A stretch of DNA of 9,351 bases from Lachnospiraceae bacterium (GCA_009774145.1 VSND01000106.1:1-9351); one strand, 5' to 3'. Counted from the first letter of the stretch, positions 1 through 6,446 are shown. Program-made: numbers and translations. Notes: generated by a model not told the origin, from the sequence alone.

Positions 1-75
1 GAGGAGCCGTGTGCGTGAAAGGCGCACGCACGGTTCTGTGAGGGGCTTGCGGCGTGAGCCGCTTGTCTACTCGAC
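1..75 (+). mobile_element. 3' end of a group II intron (domains V and VI)
   Basis: Domain V is seen at 4-36. The outer stem gagccgtg (4-11) pairs with cacggttc (29-36), the inner stem tgcg (12-15) pairs with cgca (23-26), the cap contains GAAA, and there is a two-base cg bulge at 27-28. The AGC triad used in catalysis is at 5-7. Domain VI follows, with a GCGGC/GCCGC stem closed by a GTGA loop at about 49-62. The tail ctactcgac carries the likely branch-point A at 69, and the intron ends at about C75. This layout is characteristic of self-splicing bacterial retrointrons. The rest of the intron, including any reverse transcriptase, lies before the window, so intactness cannot be judged. The 3' exon is intergenic DNA ahead of the DUF4299 gene. 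Confidence 0.85.
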
Positions 76-151
76 TGCATTTTTCCGAAAAAAGGAGATA
101 CGAAAAGCTGAAAACACTTTCATTTGTATAAATAAACAGGGAGATTTTGTT

Positions 152-1048
152 ATGGCATTTACTTTGCAGATTAGACAGAAGAAACTATTTGGAAAGACGG
201 TACTTGATATCTCATCGCTGGCTCACGCCTGCGGCTTTTGCTATGGTTCCAATAATGATTTTTATATACTTCAGGAAAATGAGGAGAGCCAGGGAACCGC
301 TGTTTTTTATAATCCTGGGCGTATAGGACGTGGGATTTTTTTTGATGGCAGCAAAGCCAGGGAAGGATATTATGAGATAAGTTATAATATCCCTACCACC
401 AAAGCAGACATTATGGATTTTACCAGGCTTGCAGGTGAGATGGAAAGGCGTCTGGGCAGAGTGGAAATGTACTGTGTGGAGGAAGAGAGGGCTTTCAGCA
501 TCAGGGAACTGGAGCAGAGGATTGAGAATTTTGTCATGTTCAATCGGAAGTCGCTGAACCAGTTTTGCGGAAATAAGGAATTCAGGAGTCATATCCTTAC
601 TCTGGCACGGTGGCCTTATACACTGACTGAGGACAAGGTAGCCTTATGGGAGGCATGTACGGATCTTTCCGATTTTGAGCGGACTCTGCATGGCCTTCAG
701 GCACTGGATGTCTATTACGCAAAGCCAAGACTTCTGCAGAAAAACGATACAAAAGAGATCGGGGCCTTTTATGCCTTCACGGAGGAATGTGAGAGTGTCT
801 TTCCTGTTCGTGCTGACGGGTTTCTGAATCTGAGTGAACTGAAAGTGACAGAGGGGTTTGTACAGTTTGTGCTTTATAGTGAGCAGCGTGTGCTGGAAGG
901 AATGTTCTCTTATGAGCAGTTCGTGGAGGAACTGAGAGGATATGATGTTCGGCAGTTTGATGGAGATCACATCCTGATCCCGCCTATGACAAAAGCGGAA
1001 CTGGAAGAGCTGGCCGGGAAACTGCGTGGGAAGGGAAGGTCTGTATGA
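152..1048 (+). CDS. DUF4299 family protein, candidate immunity-type cytosolic protein
   Basis: A 298-aa protein starting MAFTLQIRQKKLFGKTVL. The open frame extends upstream into the intron tail, but ATG 152 is preceded by AGGGAG at 138-143 and starts at the family's usual N-terminus, so the longer form is rejected. The opening (short beta strand, basic turn, then a segment around YGSNNDFYIL) and the ending around HILIPPMTKAELEEL match my memory of DUF4299, a family of about 300 residues in Firmicutes with no known biochemical function. There is no signal peptide or membrane segment, so it is probably cytosolic. It overlaps the next gene by four bases (ATGA), so the two are translationally coupled. 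An immunity role is inferred only from the neighbours. Confidence 0.8.
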   Translation: MAFTLQIRQKKLFGKTVLDISSLAHACGFCYGSNNDFYILQENEESQGTAVFYNPGRIGRGIFFDGSKAREGYYEISYNIPTTKADIMDFTRLAGEMERRLGRVEMYCVEEERAFSIRELEQRIENFVMFNRKSLNQFCGNKEFRSHILTLARWPYTLTEDKVALWEACTDLSDFERTLHGLQALDVYYAKPRLLQKNDTKEIGAFYAFTEECESVFPVRADGFLNLSELKVTEGFVQFVLYSEQRVLEGMFSYEQFVEELRGYDVRQFDGDHILIPPMTKAELEELAGKLRGKGRSV

Positions 1049-1323
1049 GCGGAGCAGCAGAAGAAAAACAGGAAGCAGAAAAAAGGATAAAGGAACGGGA
1101 AATGTTCTTCTATCTGCATACGGACAACGGGCTGTACCGCTGTGATATCCGGGAGGTGCTGGAAAGCAGAGCCCCGGCGGATGTTGGCGTTTCCAGTGTT
1201 TCCGTTTTTCCTGCTCTCTACCCCGGAGAAGACCCGGAATATGAGGATGAGGTTTATAAAGGATACTGTACTTGGGGGCGGGATAATGTAGGTATTTCCA
1301 TAGTGTACTATCAAGAGAACTAA
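1045..1323 (+). CDS. Hypothetical 92-aa protein coupled to the DUF4299 gene
   Basis: The start ATG shares bases with the TGA of the DUF4299 gene (ATGA at 1045-1048) and has a GGGAAGG motif just upstream inside that gene, so coupled translation is likely. The first 20 residues are highly charged (Glu/Lys/Arg/Ala) and probably helical. The rest, from MFFYLHTDNGLYRCDI to the C-terminal VGISIVYYQEN, looks like a small beta-rich domain with an acidic PGEDPEYEDE loop. No signal peptide, membrane segment or catalytic motif is seen, and I do not recognise the family. Coupling suggests that it works with the DUF4299 protein, perhaps as a partner subunit. Confidence 0.7.
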   Translation: MSGAAEEKQEAEKRIKEREMFFYLHTDNGLYRCDIREVLESRAPADVGVSSVSVFPALYPGEDPEYEDEVYKGYCTWGRDNVGISIVYYQEN

Positions 1324-1335
1324 GAGGGCGGCTAT

Positions 1336-1485
1336 ATGTCAAACTATTACAATACACTTCACAATGAAGCCAGCTCTGAATCACAGAGAAGTATTCTGTA
1401 GGGCATTTTAGGAAGTGTCACAGGGATGAGCGTTTCATGGATGTGGATGACAGGAGGAATTTATGATGTGCATGATAAAGTTTAA
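1336..1485 (+). pseudogene. Small ORF interrupted by an in-frame TAG
   Basis: ATG 1336, behind a GAGGGCGG ribosome-binding-like sequence, opens a 21-codon frame (MSNYYNTLHNEASSESQRSIL) that ends in TAG at 1399-1401. The same frame then stays open for 27 codons (GILGSVTGMSVSWMWMTGG and onward) to TAA at 1483. The second part is glycine-rich and hydrophobic, like a membrane or leader segment. One substitution (CAG to TAG) would restore a 49-codon peptide, so this reads as a recently broken small gene. Its last codons overlap the RBS and start of the next lipoprotein gene. It could instead be a true 21-aa peptide, or chance. I do not recognise a family. Confidence 0.4.
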
Positions 1486-2944
1486 GATGATTTTCCAATC
1501 AGCCCTCATAACATCACTATGCCTGCTCCTCTGTGCCTGTCGAGCAGATGATCCTGAAACCGTCACACCAGAGTATGCCGCTCAGTCGGAAGAACCCGAT
1601 ATGCTGCCTGAGGAGACAGCAAAAAAACCGGAACAAGTGCTTTTGGAACAGCTCGTTGACGATACCCACGATGCTTTTCTGGTAGATACAGGGGGAGAAC
1701 TGGGGACGCTGCTGGTGACGGCAGAATTGGATGAGGAAACCCCGACAGAGGATTGCCGCGCCACCATACAGTTTACTGTTTGGGACCCGTACTCCATGGA
1801 CGAACCTCTTCAAACCCTGACAGCGGGTACGGATATTTTCCTGGATTGGAGCATCATAGACGCCAATTTTGACGGATATATGGATTTTGCCTGCACCTAT
1901 CTACGGGGAAACCAGCCTTATTATGATCATCTTTGGATTTGGAACGAATATGACAAACGGTTTGACAGCATTCCGGAATATGACAAGATCTCCGTACCCA
2001 CGTTGGACGAGGAAACAGAGACGGTTTACGGATTCAACCGCAGCAGCGCCGGCGGGACAGGAGAACATAGCTTTTATCAATGGGTAGAGGGAAAGCTGCT
2101 CTGTATGCGGCGGATTGATATTTATGGGACCGATCAGGGGGATACGATCCGCATGTCCATCCAGGATCGCGTTGCCGGTGGGCTGGCTGAGATATACCAT
2201 GAAGATTTTCCTTCGGAATCCGGCGGATGGCTGGATGCGGAAATGATATGGTACAATCTGGACTATCACGGCGAGCCGGGTGGAATCTATGACATTTTTC
2301 AGCAGCAGCCTGTAGATGATATCCACGATGCATTTCTGGTGAGCACTGGCGGCAGACTGGGAACACTGCTGGTGACGGCAGAGCTGGCAAAGGAACACAA
2401 AGATGAGTTTGGCGCTCGGGACATCACTTTTTCCGTCTGGAACCCAGTGGAAATGGAGCAGCCTATCCAGACATTTTCCGAGGAATTTATGATGGGTATT
2501 GCACCGGAGTTTCATAATGTAGTTGACGCTGATTTTGATGGTTTTCAGGATTTCGGTTATCTCTTTCATGCGGGGAACCAGCCAAATTACTGGCGTTACT
2601 GGCTTTGGGACGAAGAACAGGCACAGTTTATATATTATGCACCTTTAGGCAGCGTTTCGTCACCTGGATTCGACGCAGACCGCCAAATCGTGACTGGCTG
2701 GGCCCGCAGTTGGGCGGCAGGCGGAACCCATTCTTTTTATCGTTGGATGGATGGAGAACTGGTTCTTGTGCGGGAGATAGATATTGACTTTACCAAAATG
2801 ATTGTGGTGAAAGATTTGATGGATGGGCACATGGCAGAGGTGTGCCGCGAAGAATGGGAAGAAAAAGACGAGGGCGACGTGGTGGATATTCTGCGTAAAT
2901 GGTATGATTTGGACTATTGCGGTGAGCAGGCGGAGGAAAATTAG
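1463..2944 (+). CDS. Two-domain surface lipoprotein, XAC2610-like tandem duplication
   Basis: A 493-aa protein. ATG 1463 has AGGAGG at 1452-1457 with 5-base spacing. The N-terminus has Lys6/Lys8, a hydrophobic stretch and a lipobox L-C-A-C with the lipidated Cys at 26, so it should be anchored outside the membrane. After an acidic linker (about 27-60) come two copies of one domain, about 64-277 and 283-487. Both begin VDD-HDAFLV-TGG-LGTLLVTAEL and carry an Asp-rich loop, D133-A-N-F-D-G-Y-M-D141 and D355-A-D-F-D-G-F-Q-D363. They then share GNQP, W(L/I)W(D/N)E, GGT(G/H)..SFY.W and a closing WY(N/D)LDY-GE(P/Q). The D-x-(N/D)-x-D-G-x-x-D loop resembles calcium-binding loops and those of XAC2610-type or FG-GAP-like folds. 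A role as surface immunity or inhibitor protein is inferred. The signal and duplication are directly visible; the family name is tentative. Confidence 0.85.
   Translation: MMCMIKFKMIFQSALITSLCLLLCACRADDPETVTPEYAAQSEEPDMLPEETAKKPEQVLLEQLVDDTHDAFLVDTGGELGTLLVTAELDEETPTEDCRATIQFTVWDPYSMDEPLQTLTAGTDIFLDWSIIDANFDGYMDFACTYLRGNQPYYDHLWIWNEYDKRFDSIPEYDKISVPTLDEETETVYGFNRSSAGGTGEHSFYQWVEGKLLCMRRIDIYGTDQGDTIRMSIQDRVAGGLAEIYHEDFPSESGGWLDAEMIWYNLDYHGEPGGIYDIFQQQPVDDIHDAFLVSTGGRLGTLLVTAELAKEHKDEFGARDITFSVWNPVEMEQPIQTFSEEFMMGIAPEFHNVVDADFDGFQDFGYLFHAGNQPNYWRYWLWDEEQAQFIYYAPLGSVSSPGFDADRQIVTGWARSWAAGGTHSFYRWMDGELVLVREIDIDFTKMIVVKDLMDGHMAEVCREEWEEKDEGDVVDILRKWYDLDYCGEQAEEN
1655..2930 (+). repeat. Intragenic tandem duplication, unit about 657 bp
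   Basis: The two halves of the lipoprotein gene align from V65 (1655) and V284 (2312), an offset of 657 bases at the start, drifting to 666 at the Asp-rich loop because of small indels. Nucleotide identity survives in places, for example ctgctggtgacggcaga at 1709-1725 and again at 2366-2382. Elsewhere the copies differ at many codons, so the duplication is old enough to have diverged while keeping structural motifs. Confidence 0.8.
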
Positions 2945-2977
2945 TTAAAACAGTAGGAGTGCAGATTGTCATATTAA

Positions 2978-3106
2978 ACAAGAATACAGCGCGGAGCAGC
3001 CACTGGCCTTTTACCGGCAGGGACTTGGCCTGCATTGGATATGGATCTGCCATTGGAAAACATCAAAGGCTTTCCGGTAAAGAAACTGCAGAGCTGGCTT
3101 GCGTAG
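2978..3106 (+). pseudogene. Unassigned gene fragment
   Basis: Between the lipoprotein stop (2944) and 3150 there is no convincing complete gene. One frame is open from just after TAA 2975 to TAG 3104 and reads like ordinary protein near its end (LDMDLPLENIKGFPVKKLQ then SWLA). It has no start codon with an RBS. The overlapping frame from GTG 2959 to 3159 is also open but has an unlikely composition. I read this as a leftover C-terminal piece of a deleted gene, perhaps part of the same degraded toxin as the next fragment. The family is not recognised. Confidence 0.3.
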
Positions 3107-3149
3107 TTGGGTGTGCGGAAATTATAAATGGCGAAAGCTATCAATGTAA

Positions 3150-3442
3150 TATGGATTAAAAATATTGGATAAAGGAGATGTTGAAGAGTGGAAGCTCAAT
3201 ATACCCGTTGGCAAACAAGAAGGAGAAGCCTTCCGGATCAAAAGAAAAGCGGGAATGGCTGGATACTTGGAAAGTCATGTTTAACACTGCACTTAACATA
3301 TCAAATATATAATCTTGCTGAGGAAGCAGAACAGCAAAAAGCTATTCTTCGGCTGATCATTCCTCAAAAATGCAAATTAAGTCCAGAGTTAACAGATTTT
3401 TTGAAGGAGCATAAATATGTAAAGGTTATTAGGAGGGATTAG
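3150..3442 (+). pseudogene. Degraded gene remnant upstream of Imm70, possibly a toxin C-terminus
   Basis: Two adjoining frames each look protein-like over part of this stretch. The frame from 3150 to TAA 3279 gives GLKILDKGDVEEWKLNIPVG followed by a basic segment ending GYLESHV. The frame closing at TAG 3440, from about 3290, gives YNLAEEAEQQKAILRLIIPQ followed by a short acidic-basic tail ending KVIRRD. A single open frame from GTG 3188 to 3442 (84 aa, behind AAAGGAG) exists, but its first 35 residues look like a wrong-frame reading. The best explanation is a frameshifted remnant whose end carries the RBS (AGGAGG, 3431-3436) of the Imm70 gene. In polymorphic toxin loci the toxin tip sits directly 5' of its immunity gene, so this could be the worn-down cognate toxin. 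The toxin identity is inference. Confidence 0.4.
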
Positions 3443-3447
3443 CCAGA

Positions 3448-3894
3448 ATGGGACTATATTTATGTATATTTGATCAGAATGGAGACGACATTTGCGGAGT
3501 AGAAGTTGGATTATATAGTTATTTTGGAGAATTCAGGGATTTAGTTTCCAAATTTACAAACAAAGATTTTCTTTCCAGAGTTCTTAAGCGTAAGAGCAAA
3601 TTTTCATTACCGATGACTACTTTATTAAATCATTCAGATTGCGATGGCAGCTGGAATGTTGATGAGTGCGTCCATTTAAAAATGGAGTTACAGGAAATAA
3701 AACAGATATTCATAAATGAACCACCAGATTTATCAATAATTGAATTGAAGCAGGATATATTTAAGTTTTATGGAGTAAAACCTGAAAATCTATTTGAATG
3801 CTTTATTGATTCTGATTGTGAGTTTTTAATCGACAGGTTGATTCAATTATGTGATTTGGCAATTCAAGAAAACAGGCCAATTATATTTCAATGA
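3448..3894 (+). CDS. Imm70-type immunity protein
   Basis: A 148-aa protein with AGGAGGG at 3431-3437 ahead of ATG 3448. It has the features I remember for Imm70 of polymorphic toxin systems: an MGLYLCIFD opening, an (D/G)VEVG-Y motif (GVEVGLY, 17-23) followed by an FRDLV helix, and the strongly conserved HSDCDG-W motif at 62-69 leading into DEC--LK-EL-EI. The C-terminal half (about 95-148) is helical, with a Cys/Asp-rich FECFIDSDCEF segment. There is no signal peptide, so it would bind and neutralise a toxin in the cytosol. The only toxin candidate in the window is the degraded remnant directly upstream, so it looks like an orphan immunity gene. The DNA here is markedly AT-rich compared with the flanking SUKH and lipoprotein genes, suggesting separate acquisition. 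Confidence 0.75.
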   Translation: MGLYLCIFDQNGDDICGVEVGLYSYFGEFRDLVSKFTNKDFLSRVLKRKSKFSLPMTTLLNHSDCDGSWNVDECVHLKMELQEIKQIFINEPPDLSIIELKQDIFKFYGVKPENLFECFIDSDCEFLIDRLIQLCDLAIQENRPIIFQ

Positions 3895-3998
3895 CATTGT
3901 TTTTTGAATTGTGTTACCTGTTTGTGTGGTACCGGCAAATAAAGCATCAGCAATTCCTGATTATAGAATGAATCAGTTAGGTAAGGAGGAGAATCCAT

Positions 3999-4376
3999 AT
4001 GTTACATTGGATTGCGATTATACTTGGAATTATCTTTACACTTTTTCAACTTTTTTATGCCTTTATAGTAATATGCAGCCTGATAGAAAATACGGGGTAT
4101 AAAATCCTTAGCGCTGTTTTTGGCATCTGCCATGCAATTTCACCAGTATTGTTCGTATTCTTTGGTTATCAATGCCTTTTGCGTAAGATAGCACAATATG
4201 GTGCATTAAAGGCAGGTATCGGTATCGTTGTTTGCTTAGTCATATATTTTTTTGTTGTTTCGATATGGAATAGAATTGTATTGGGATATACTCCCGAAAC
4301 ATGGAAAATAAGTCTGTTAACGATAGCACAAGTGATTGTTTCGGCTATATTTATTTACGGCTTTTTGTATTTTTAG
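3999..4376 (+). CDS. Small four-helix membrane protein
   Basis: A 125-aa protein; ATG 3999 follows a strong AAGGAGGAG at 3983-3991. Four hydrophobic segments are visible at about 4-29, 36-60, 70-90 and 104-124, with short loops (ENTGYK, RKIAQYGALK, NRIVLGYTPETWK). Basic residues lie in the loop after segment 2, which by the positive-inside rule puts that loop, and both termini, in the cytosol or close to it. No known family motif or catalytic residue is recognised. Standing among immunity-type genes with its own RBS, it could be a membrane immunity protein against a pore-forming or membrane-acting toxin; that is inference. The 104-base gap before it (3895-3998) holds no gene. Confidence 0.7.
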   Translation: MLHWIAIILGIIFTLFQLFYAFIVICSLIENTGYKILSAVFGICHAISPVLFVFFGYQCLLRKIAQYGALKAGIGIVVCLVIYFFVVSIWNRIVLGYTPETWKISLLTIAQVIVSAIFIYGFLYF

Positions 4377-4459
4377 GCAAGCAATATGGAATGCAGACTA
4401 CTCTGTCATTTTGCAGGCAGGTACAGAAAGTGGAATTGTAAGAACAGCATGGAGGCATC

Positions 4460-4735
4460 ATGATGAAAAAAGGCTATTATTATTTTGGGGAATGCGGAAG
4501 CATGGAGAAAATATTATTGGCAATAGGAATTATTACTGCGGTTATTTCATGTTTTTTTCTATTTAAGGGCGGATATTTGCCACTAATAGATGATGATTTC
4601 TATTTTACAACATATAATGCGTGGTTTTTGTTCTTTTTATCAATGAGCATCTTTGCGTTTATAGTTGACATTTGCCTGCATAAAATATGCAGGGATATAG
4701 CTACATGCTTGAAAGAAATTGAAGAAAAAAACTGA
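4460..4735 (+). CDS. Small two-helix membrane protein
   Basis: A 91-aa protein. GGAGG at 4451-4455 lies 4 bases before ATG 4460 and 7 before the second ATG at 4463, so 4463 is at least as likely as the start. A cytosolic N-terminus (KKGYYYFGECG) leads to a hydrophobic helix at about 17-35, a short acidic loop PLIDDDFYF (41-49), a second helix at 54-72, and a charged cytosolic tail with CLHKIC and KEIEEKN. This is a hairpin topology. No family is recognised. The acidic outside loop would be the natural contact site if it shields a membrane target. Like the previous gene it is AT-rich and in an immunity-gene context; function unknown. Confidence 0.65.
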   Translation: MMKKGYYYFGECGSMEKILLAIGIITAVISCFFLFKGGYLPLIDDDFYFTTYNAWFLFFLSMSIFAFIVDICLHKICRDIATCLKEIEEKN

Positions 4736-4779
4736 TTGAATAATATATATTTTATTTCGACTTAGAGAATTGTTAAGTG

Positions 4780-4793
4780 GCTGAAATTTCAGC
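4780..4793. promoter_or_regulatory. 14-base perfect palindrome before the lipoprotein gene
   Basis: GCTGAAATTTCAGC is a perfect inverted repeat in the 105-base gap ahead of the 163-aa lipoprotein gene. It lies in AT-rich DNA (4741-4834). Such a site could be a dimeric repressor operator or form a short hairpin, but no convincing -35/-10 pair is seen with it and no second copy was noticed in the window. Confidence 0.3.
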
Positions 4794-4840
4794 GATTGCA
4801 AATATGAATATGTATTAAGGAATCTGCGGGGATAATGATT

Positions 4841-5332
4841 ATGATAAAAATGAAAGTGCTAATCTTTATGGCAATACTTATACTGACATTAACTGGATGC
4901 GGAAAAGCAGGTCAGGAACGCCTAATAATATATTCTTTCAGTGGAGAGAATGAACAGCTTGCAGTTTCAAATGGCATTATTGTTCTGAATGGCACAGAAG
5001 AAACATTTGTTGGTGGTGATTTAAAGGTAACTGGTGATTTTTTCGATGACATCACATCCTACTCTACTACATTTTACACTATGTCTGGTAGTGAAAAGGA
5101 CATTATCCTTTCAAATAGTGTAGTAGATATGACAGGAGGAACGGTCAATGTTTCCGGTGATTTGGGACAAATATCGGGAGATAGTACAATTAGGAGAATA
5201 AATATAGATGATGCAAATGATTTGGAAAACACCCTTTATTTTGAACTTGCTGTGAAAGATAAGAATGGTAAAGAAAGTGTATATCAGTTACAAATGTCTT
5301 TAACAGAGATAACCCAAAATCATAGTAATTAA
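4841..5332 (+). CDS. Small surface lipoprotein of unknown family
   Basis: A 163-aa protein (165 if ATG 4835 is used). GGGGA at 4828-4832 gives an 8-base spacing to ATG 4841 but only 2 to 4835, so 4841 is preferred. A Lys-containing start and hydrophobic core lead to lipobox L-T-G-C with the lipid-carrying Cys at residue 20 and GKAGQ after it. The mature part looks all-beta: repeated short strands with GG/GD turns (IIVLNGTEETFVGGDLKV, then VVDMTGGTVNVSGDLGQI), ending in a strand pair around YQLQMSLTEI. No cysteines or catalytic residues stand out after the anchor. It would sit outside the membrane. I have an impression of similar hypothetical lipoproteins in Clostridia but no family name. An immunity role is contextual inference. 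Confidence 0.75.
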   Translation: MIKMKVLIFMAILILTLTGCGKAGQERLIIYSFSGENEQLAVSNGIIVLNGTEETFVGGDLKVTGDFFDDITSYSTTFYTMSGSEKDIILSNSVVDMTGGTVNVSGDLGQISGDSTIRRINIDDANDLENTLYFELAVKDKNGKESVYQLQMSLTEITQNHSN

Positions 5333-5442
5333 ATTCGGACTGATTTCTGTCTATTGAGAAAATTGTGGAGGATTACCCGTTAAAAACGATTATAGTTACA
5401 CTAACAAATCGGAAGTTGAAAAGAAAAAAAGAGGTGAAGTGT

Positions 5443-6050
5443 GTGGAATATGTAAGAGAAATATTTGCACAATATGACAGGCAATGTATTCGAGTTTATC
5501 AAGCATATAATCCTATAATCGCAAAAGAAGCAATTTCTTTGCAGACATTTGGAGAAAATTTTGATGTTAATCGCATGACATGGATAAAGCCATCTTTTTT
5601 ATGGCTCATGCATCGCTCTAACTGGGGAACTAAAAAAATCAGGAATGTATTTTAGCCATAGACGTATATCAGTCAAAGTTTAATGAAATACTGCAAAAAG
5701 CAGTGCTGACATCGCCGGACTCTAAAAGTTATACCGGTATACAGTGGGAAAAAGCTTTTGATGAAACAACAGTATACTGTCAATGGGATTCGGATCGAAA
5801 TATAAATGGAAATGCAATCAATCGCGCAGCAATCCAAATAGGGTTAAAAAGAAATACATTAAGAGAGTTTTTAGATACAGGTATTTGCAGAATAGAGGAC
5901 TTAACACCGCTGGTGAAAAAATGGAATGAACAAAGAAAAAACGGAAAACTAAACTCTAAAAATCTGCCAGTAGAGAGGATATATCCGGTCAAAGATAAAA
6001 CAATCAGAAACAGGCTGAATATGACATATGGAAGTGTTAAAAAAGCTTAA
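5443..6050 (+). pseudogene. DUF4291 family gene split by a one-base deletion in an A run
   Basis: The first part, from GTG 5443 (GAGGTGA at 5431-5437), reads REIFAQYDRQCIRVYQAYN, then IAKEAI and MTWIKPSFLWLMHRSNWGTK, all typical of the N-terminal half of DUF4291. It stops at TAG 5653. The second part, in the -1 frame from about 5638, reads LAIDVYQSKF, then VYCQWDSDRNINGNAINRAA and IQIGLKRNTLREF, then IEDLTPLVKKW and a YPVKDKTIRNRLNM ending, the C-terminal half of DUF4291. The break is at seven A's (5632-5638). Eight A's would give GTKKNQECILAIDVY with no gap, an exact family-like join. The gene, about 200 aa when whole, is therefore frameshifted unless polymerase or ribosome slippage at the A run restores it, or it is a sequencing error. 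DUF4291 has no firmly known function; its role here is unknown. Confidence 0.8.
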
Positions 6051-6111
6051 TACTTTTCAAGCGCAGTATGAAATAGAACCACCATATCCGTATATTGAAC
6101 TTATGAAATAA
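6028..6111 (+). pseudogene. Short C-terminal-like fragment after DUF4291
   Basis: ATG 6028 overlaps the end of the DUF4291 frame and gives 27 residues, MEVLKKLNTFQAQYEIEPPY then PYIELMK, ending at TAA 6109. No ribosome binding site precedes it. The composition (aromatic and proline-rich, PPYPYIELMK) is protein-like, and the stop is followed at once by the RBS of the next gene. I read it as the leftover end of a gene lost between DUF4291 and the zinc-ribbon gene; it may also be chance. Confidence 0.3.
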
Positions 6112-6120
6112 GGGGAAAAG

Positions 6121-6381
6121 ATGTCACATAGCAAACATACAAAGCGGGGTTATTCTTTATATATCGAAAATTGGAACCGATCTGCTAAAAAGTACATAAA
6201 TATTTGTTGTATATGTGGACATAAAGGCTATAGTCCTGTAATAGAACAGGGTGATTTTTGCAGTACTCTTGAAAATAAAGCGATTTACAGAGAACTATCA
6301 AAAACACTTTGTAAACTGGAATTAGATGAGTTAGGGCGTTGTAAAGACTGTGCAAGGGTGCAAGATAAACATATGAGTTGA
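6121..6381 (+). CDS. Small zinc-ribbon-like protein
   Basis: An 86-aa protein with AAGGGGA at 6110-6116 just before ATG 6121. Two cysteine pairs are visible: C29-I30-type CCICGH, with C29-x2-C32, and C74-x2-C77 (GRCKDC). They are spaced as in a long-loop zinc ribbon with a helical insert (about 49-70, ENKAIYRELSKTLCKLELDE). The N-terminus is basic and aromatic (KRGYSLYIENWNRSAKKYI). No signal peptide or membrane segment is seen, so it is cytosolic. Metal binding by the four cysteines is inferred from pattern; C47 and C64 are extra. No family name is recognised. It may bind nucleic acid or a partner toxin. It sits between the broken DUF4291 gene and the helical 254-aa gene. Confidence 0.65.
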   Translation: MSHSKHTKRGYSLYIENWNRSAKKYINICCICGHKGYSPVIEQGDFCSTLENKAIYRELSKTLCKLELDELGRCKDCARVQDKHMS

Positions 6382-6410
6382 TAAAGCAAATTTGACGAAG
6401 AGGAATTTTT

Positions 6411-6446
6411 ATGGAAAAAGAAAGGATTGCAAGGAGGAACCTATGA
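6411..6446 (+). CDS. Candidate 11-codon upstream ORF coupled to the next gene
   Basis: ATG 6411 has GAAGAGGA at 6397-6404 with 6-base spacing and encodes MEKERIARRNL. Its TGA (6444-6446) overlaps the ATG of the next gene (ATGA at 6443-6446). The downstream gene's Shine-Dalgarno AAGGAGG lies inside this ORF, in the codons GCA-AGG-AGG for Ala-Arg-Arg, so ribosomes translating the small ORF would cover that site and reinitiate. It could tune expression of the 254-aa gene. The sequence arrangement is clear; use in the cell is inference. Confidence 0.35.
   Translation: MEKERIARRNL

Noticed and set aside
11..151. Extension of the DUF4299 reading frame upstream of ATG 152
   Set aside because: It runs through group II intron domains V and VI and has no ribosome binding site; the family N-terminus fits ATG 152.
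1901..2569. 222-codon frame on the - strand inside the lipoprotein gene
   Set aside because: It is a shadow of the clearly coding + strand frame with its signal peptide and repeats.
2959..3159. 66-codon frame from GTG 2959
   Set aside because: The composition is not protein-like, the RBS is poor, and another frame over the same bases reads more naturally.
3889..3905. CAATGACATTG followed by six T's after Imm70, as a terminator
   Set aside because: The stem is only four base pairs, all A-T rich apart from one pair, too weak to claim termination.
3911..4102. 63-codon frame overlapping the start of the four-helix membrane protein
   Set aside because: It has no RBS at its GTG and overlaps a better gene that has a strong AAGGAGGAG signal.
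4336..4566. 76-codon frame between the two membrane genes
   Set aside because: It overlaps both membrane genes and lacks an RBS; the middle part may be a scar but cannot be supported.
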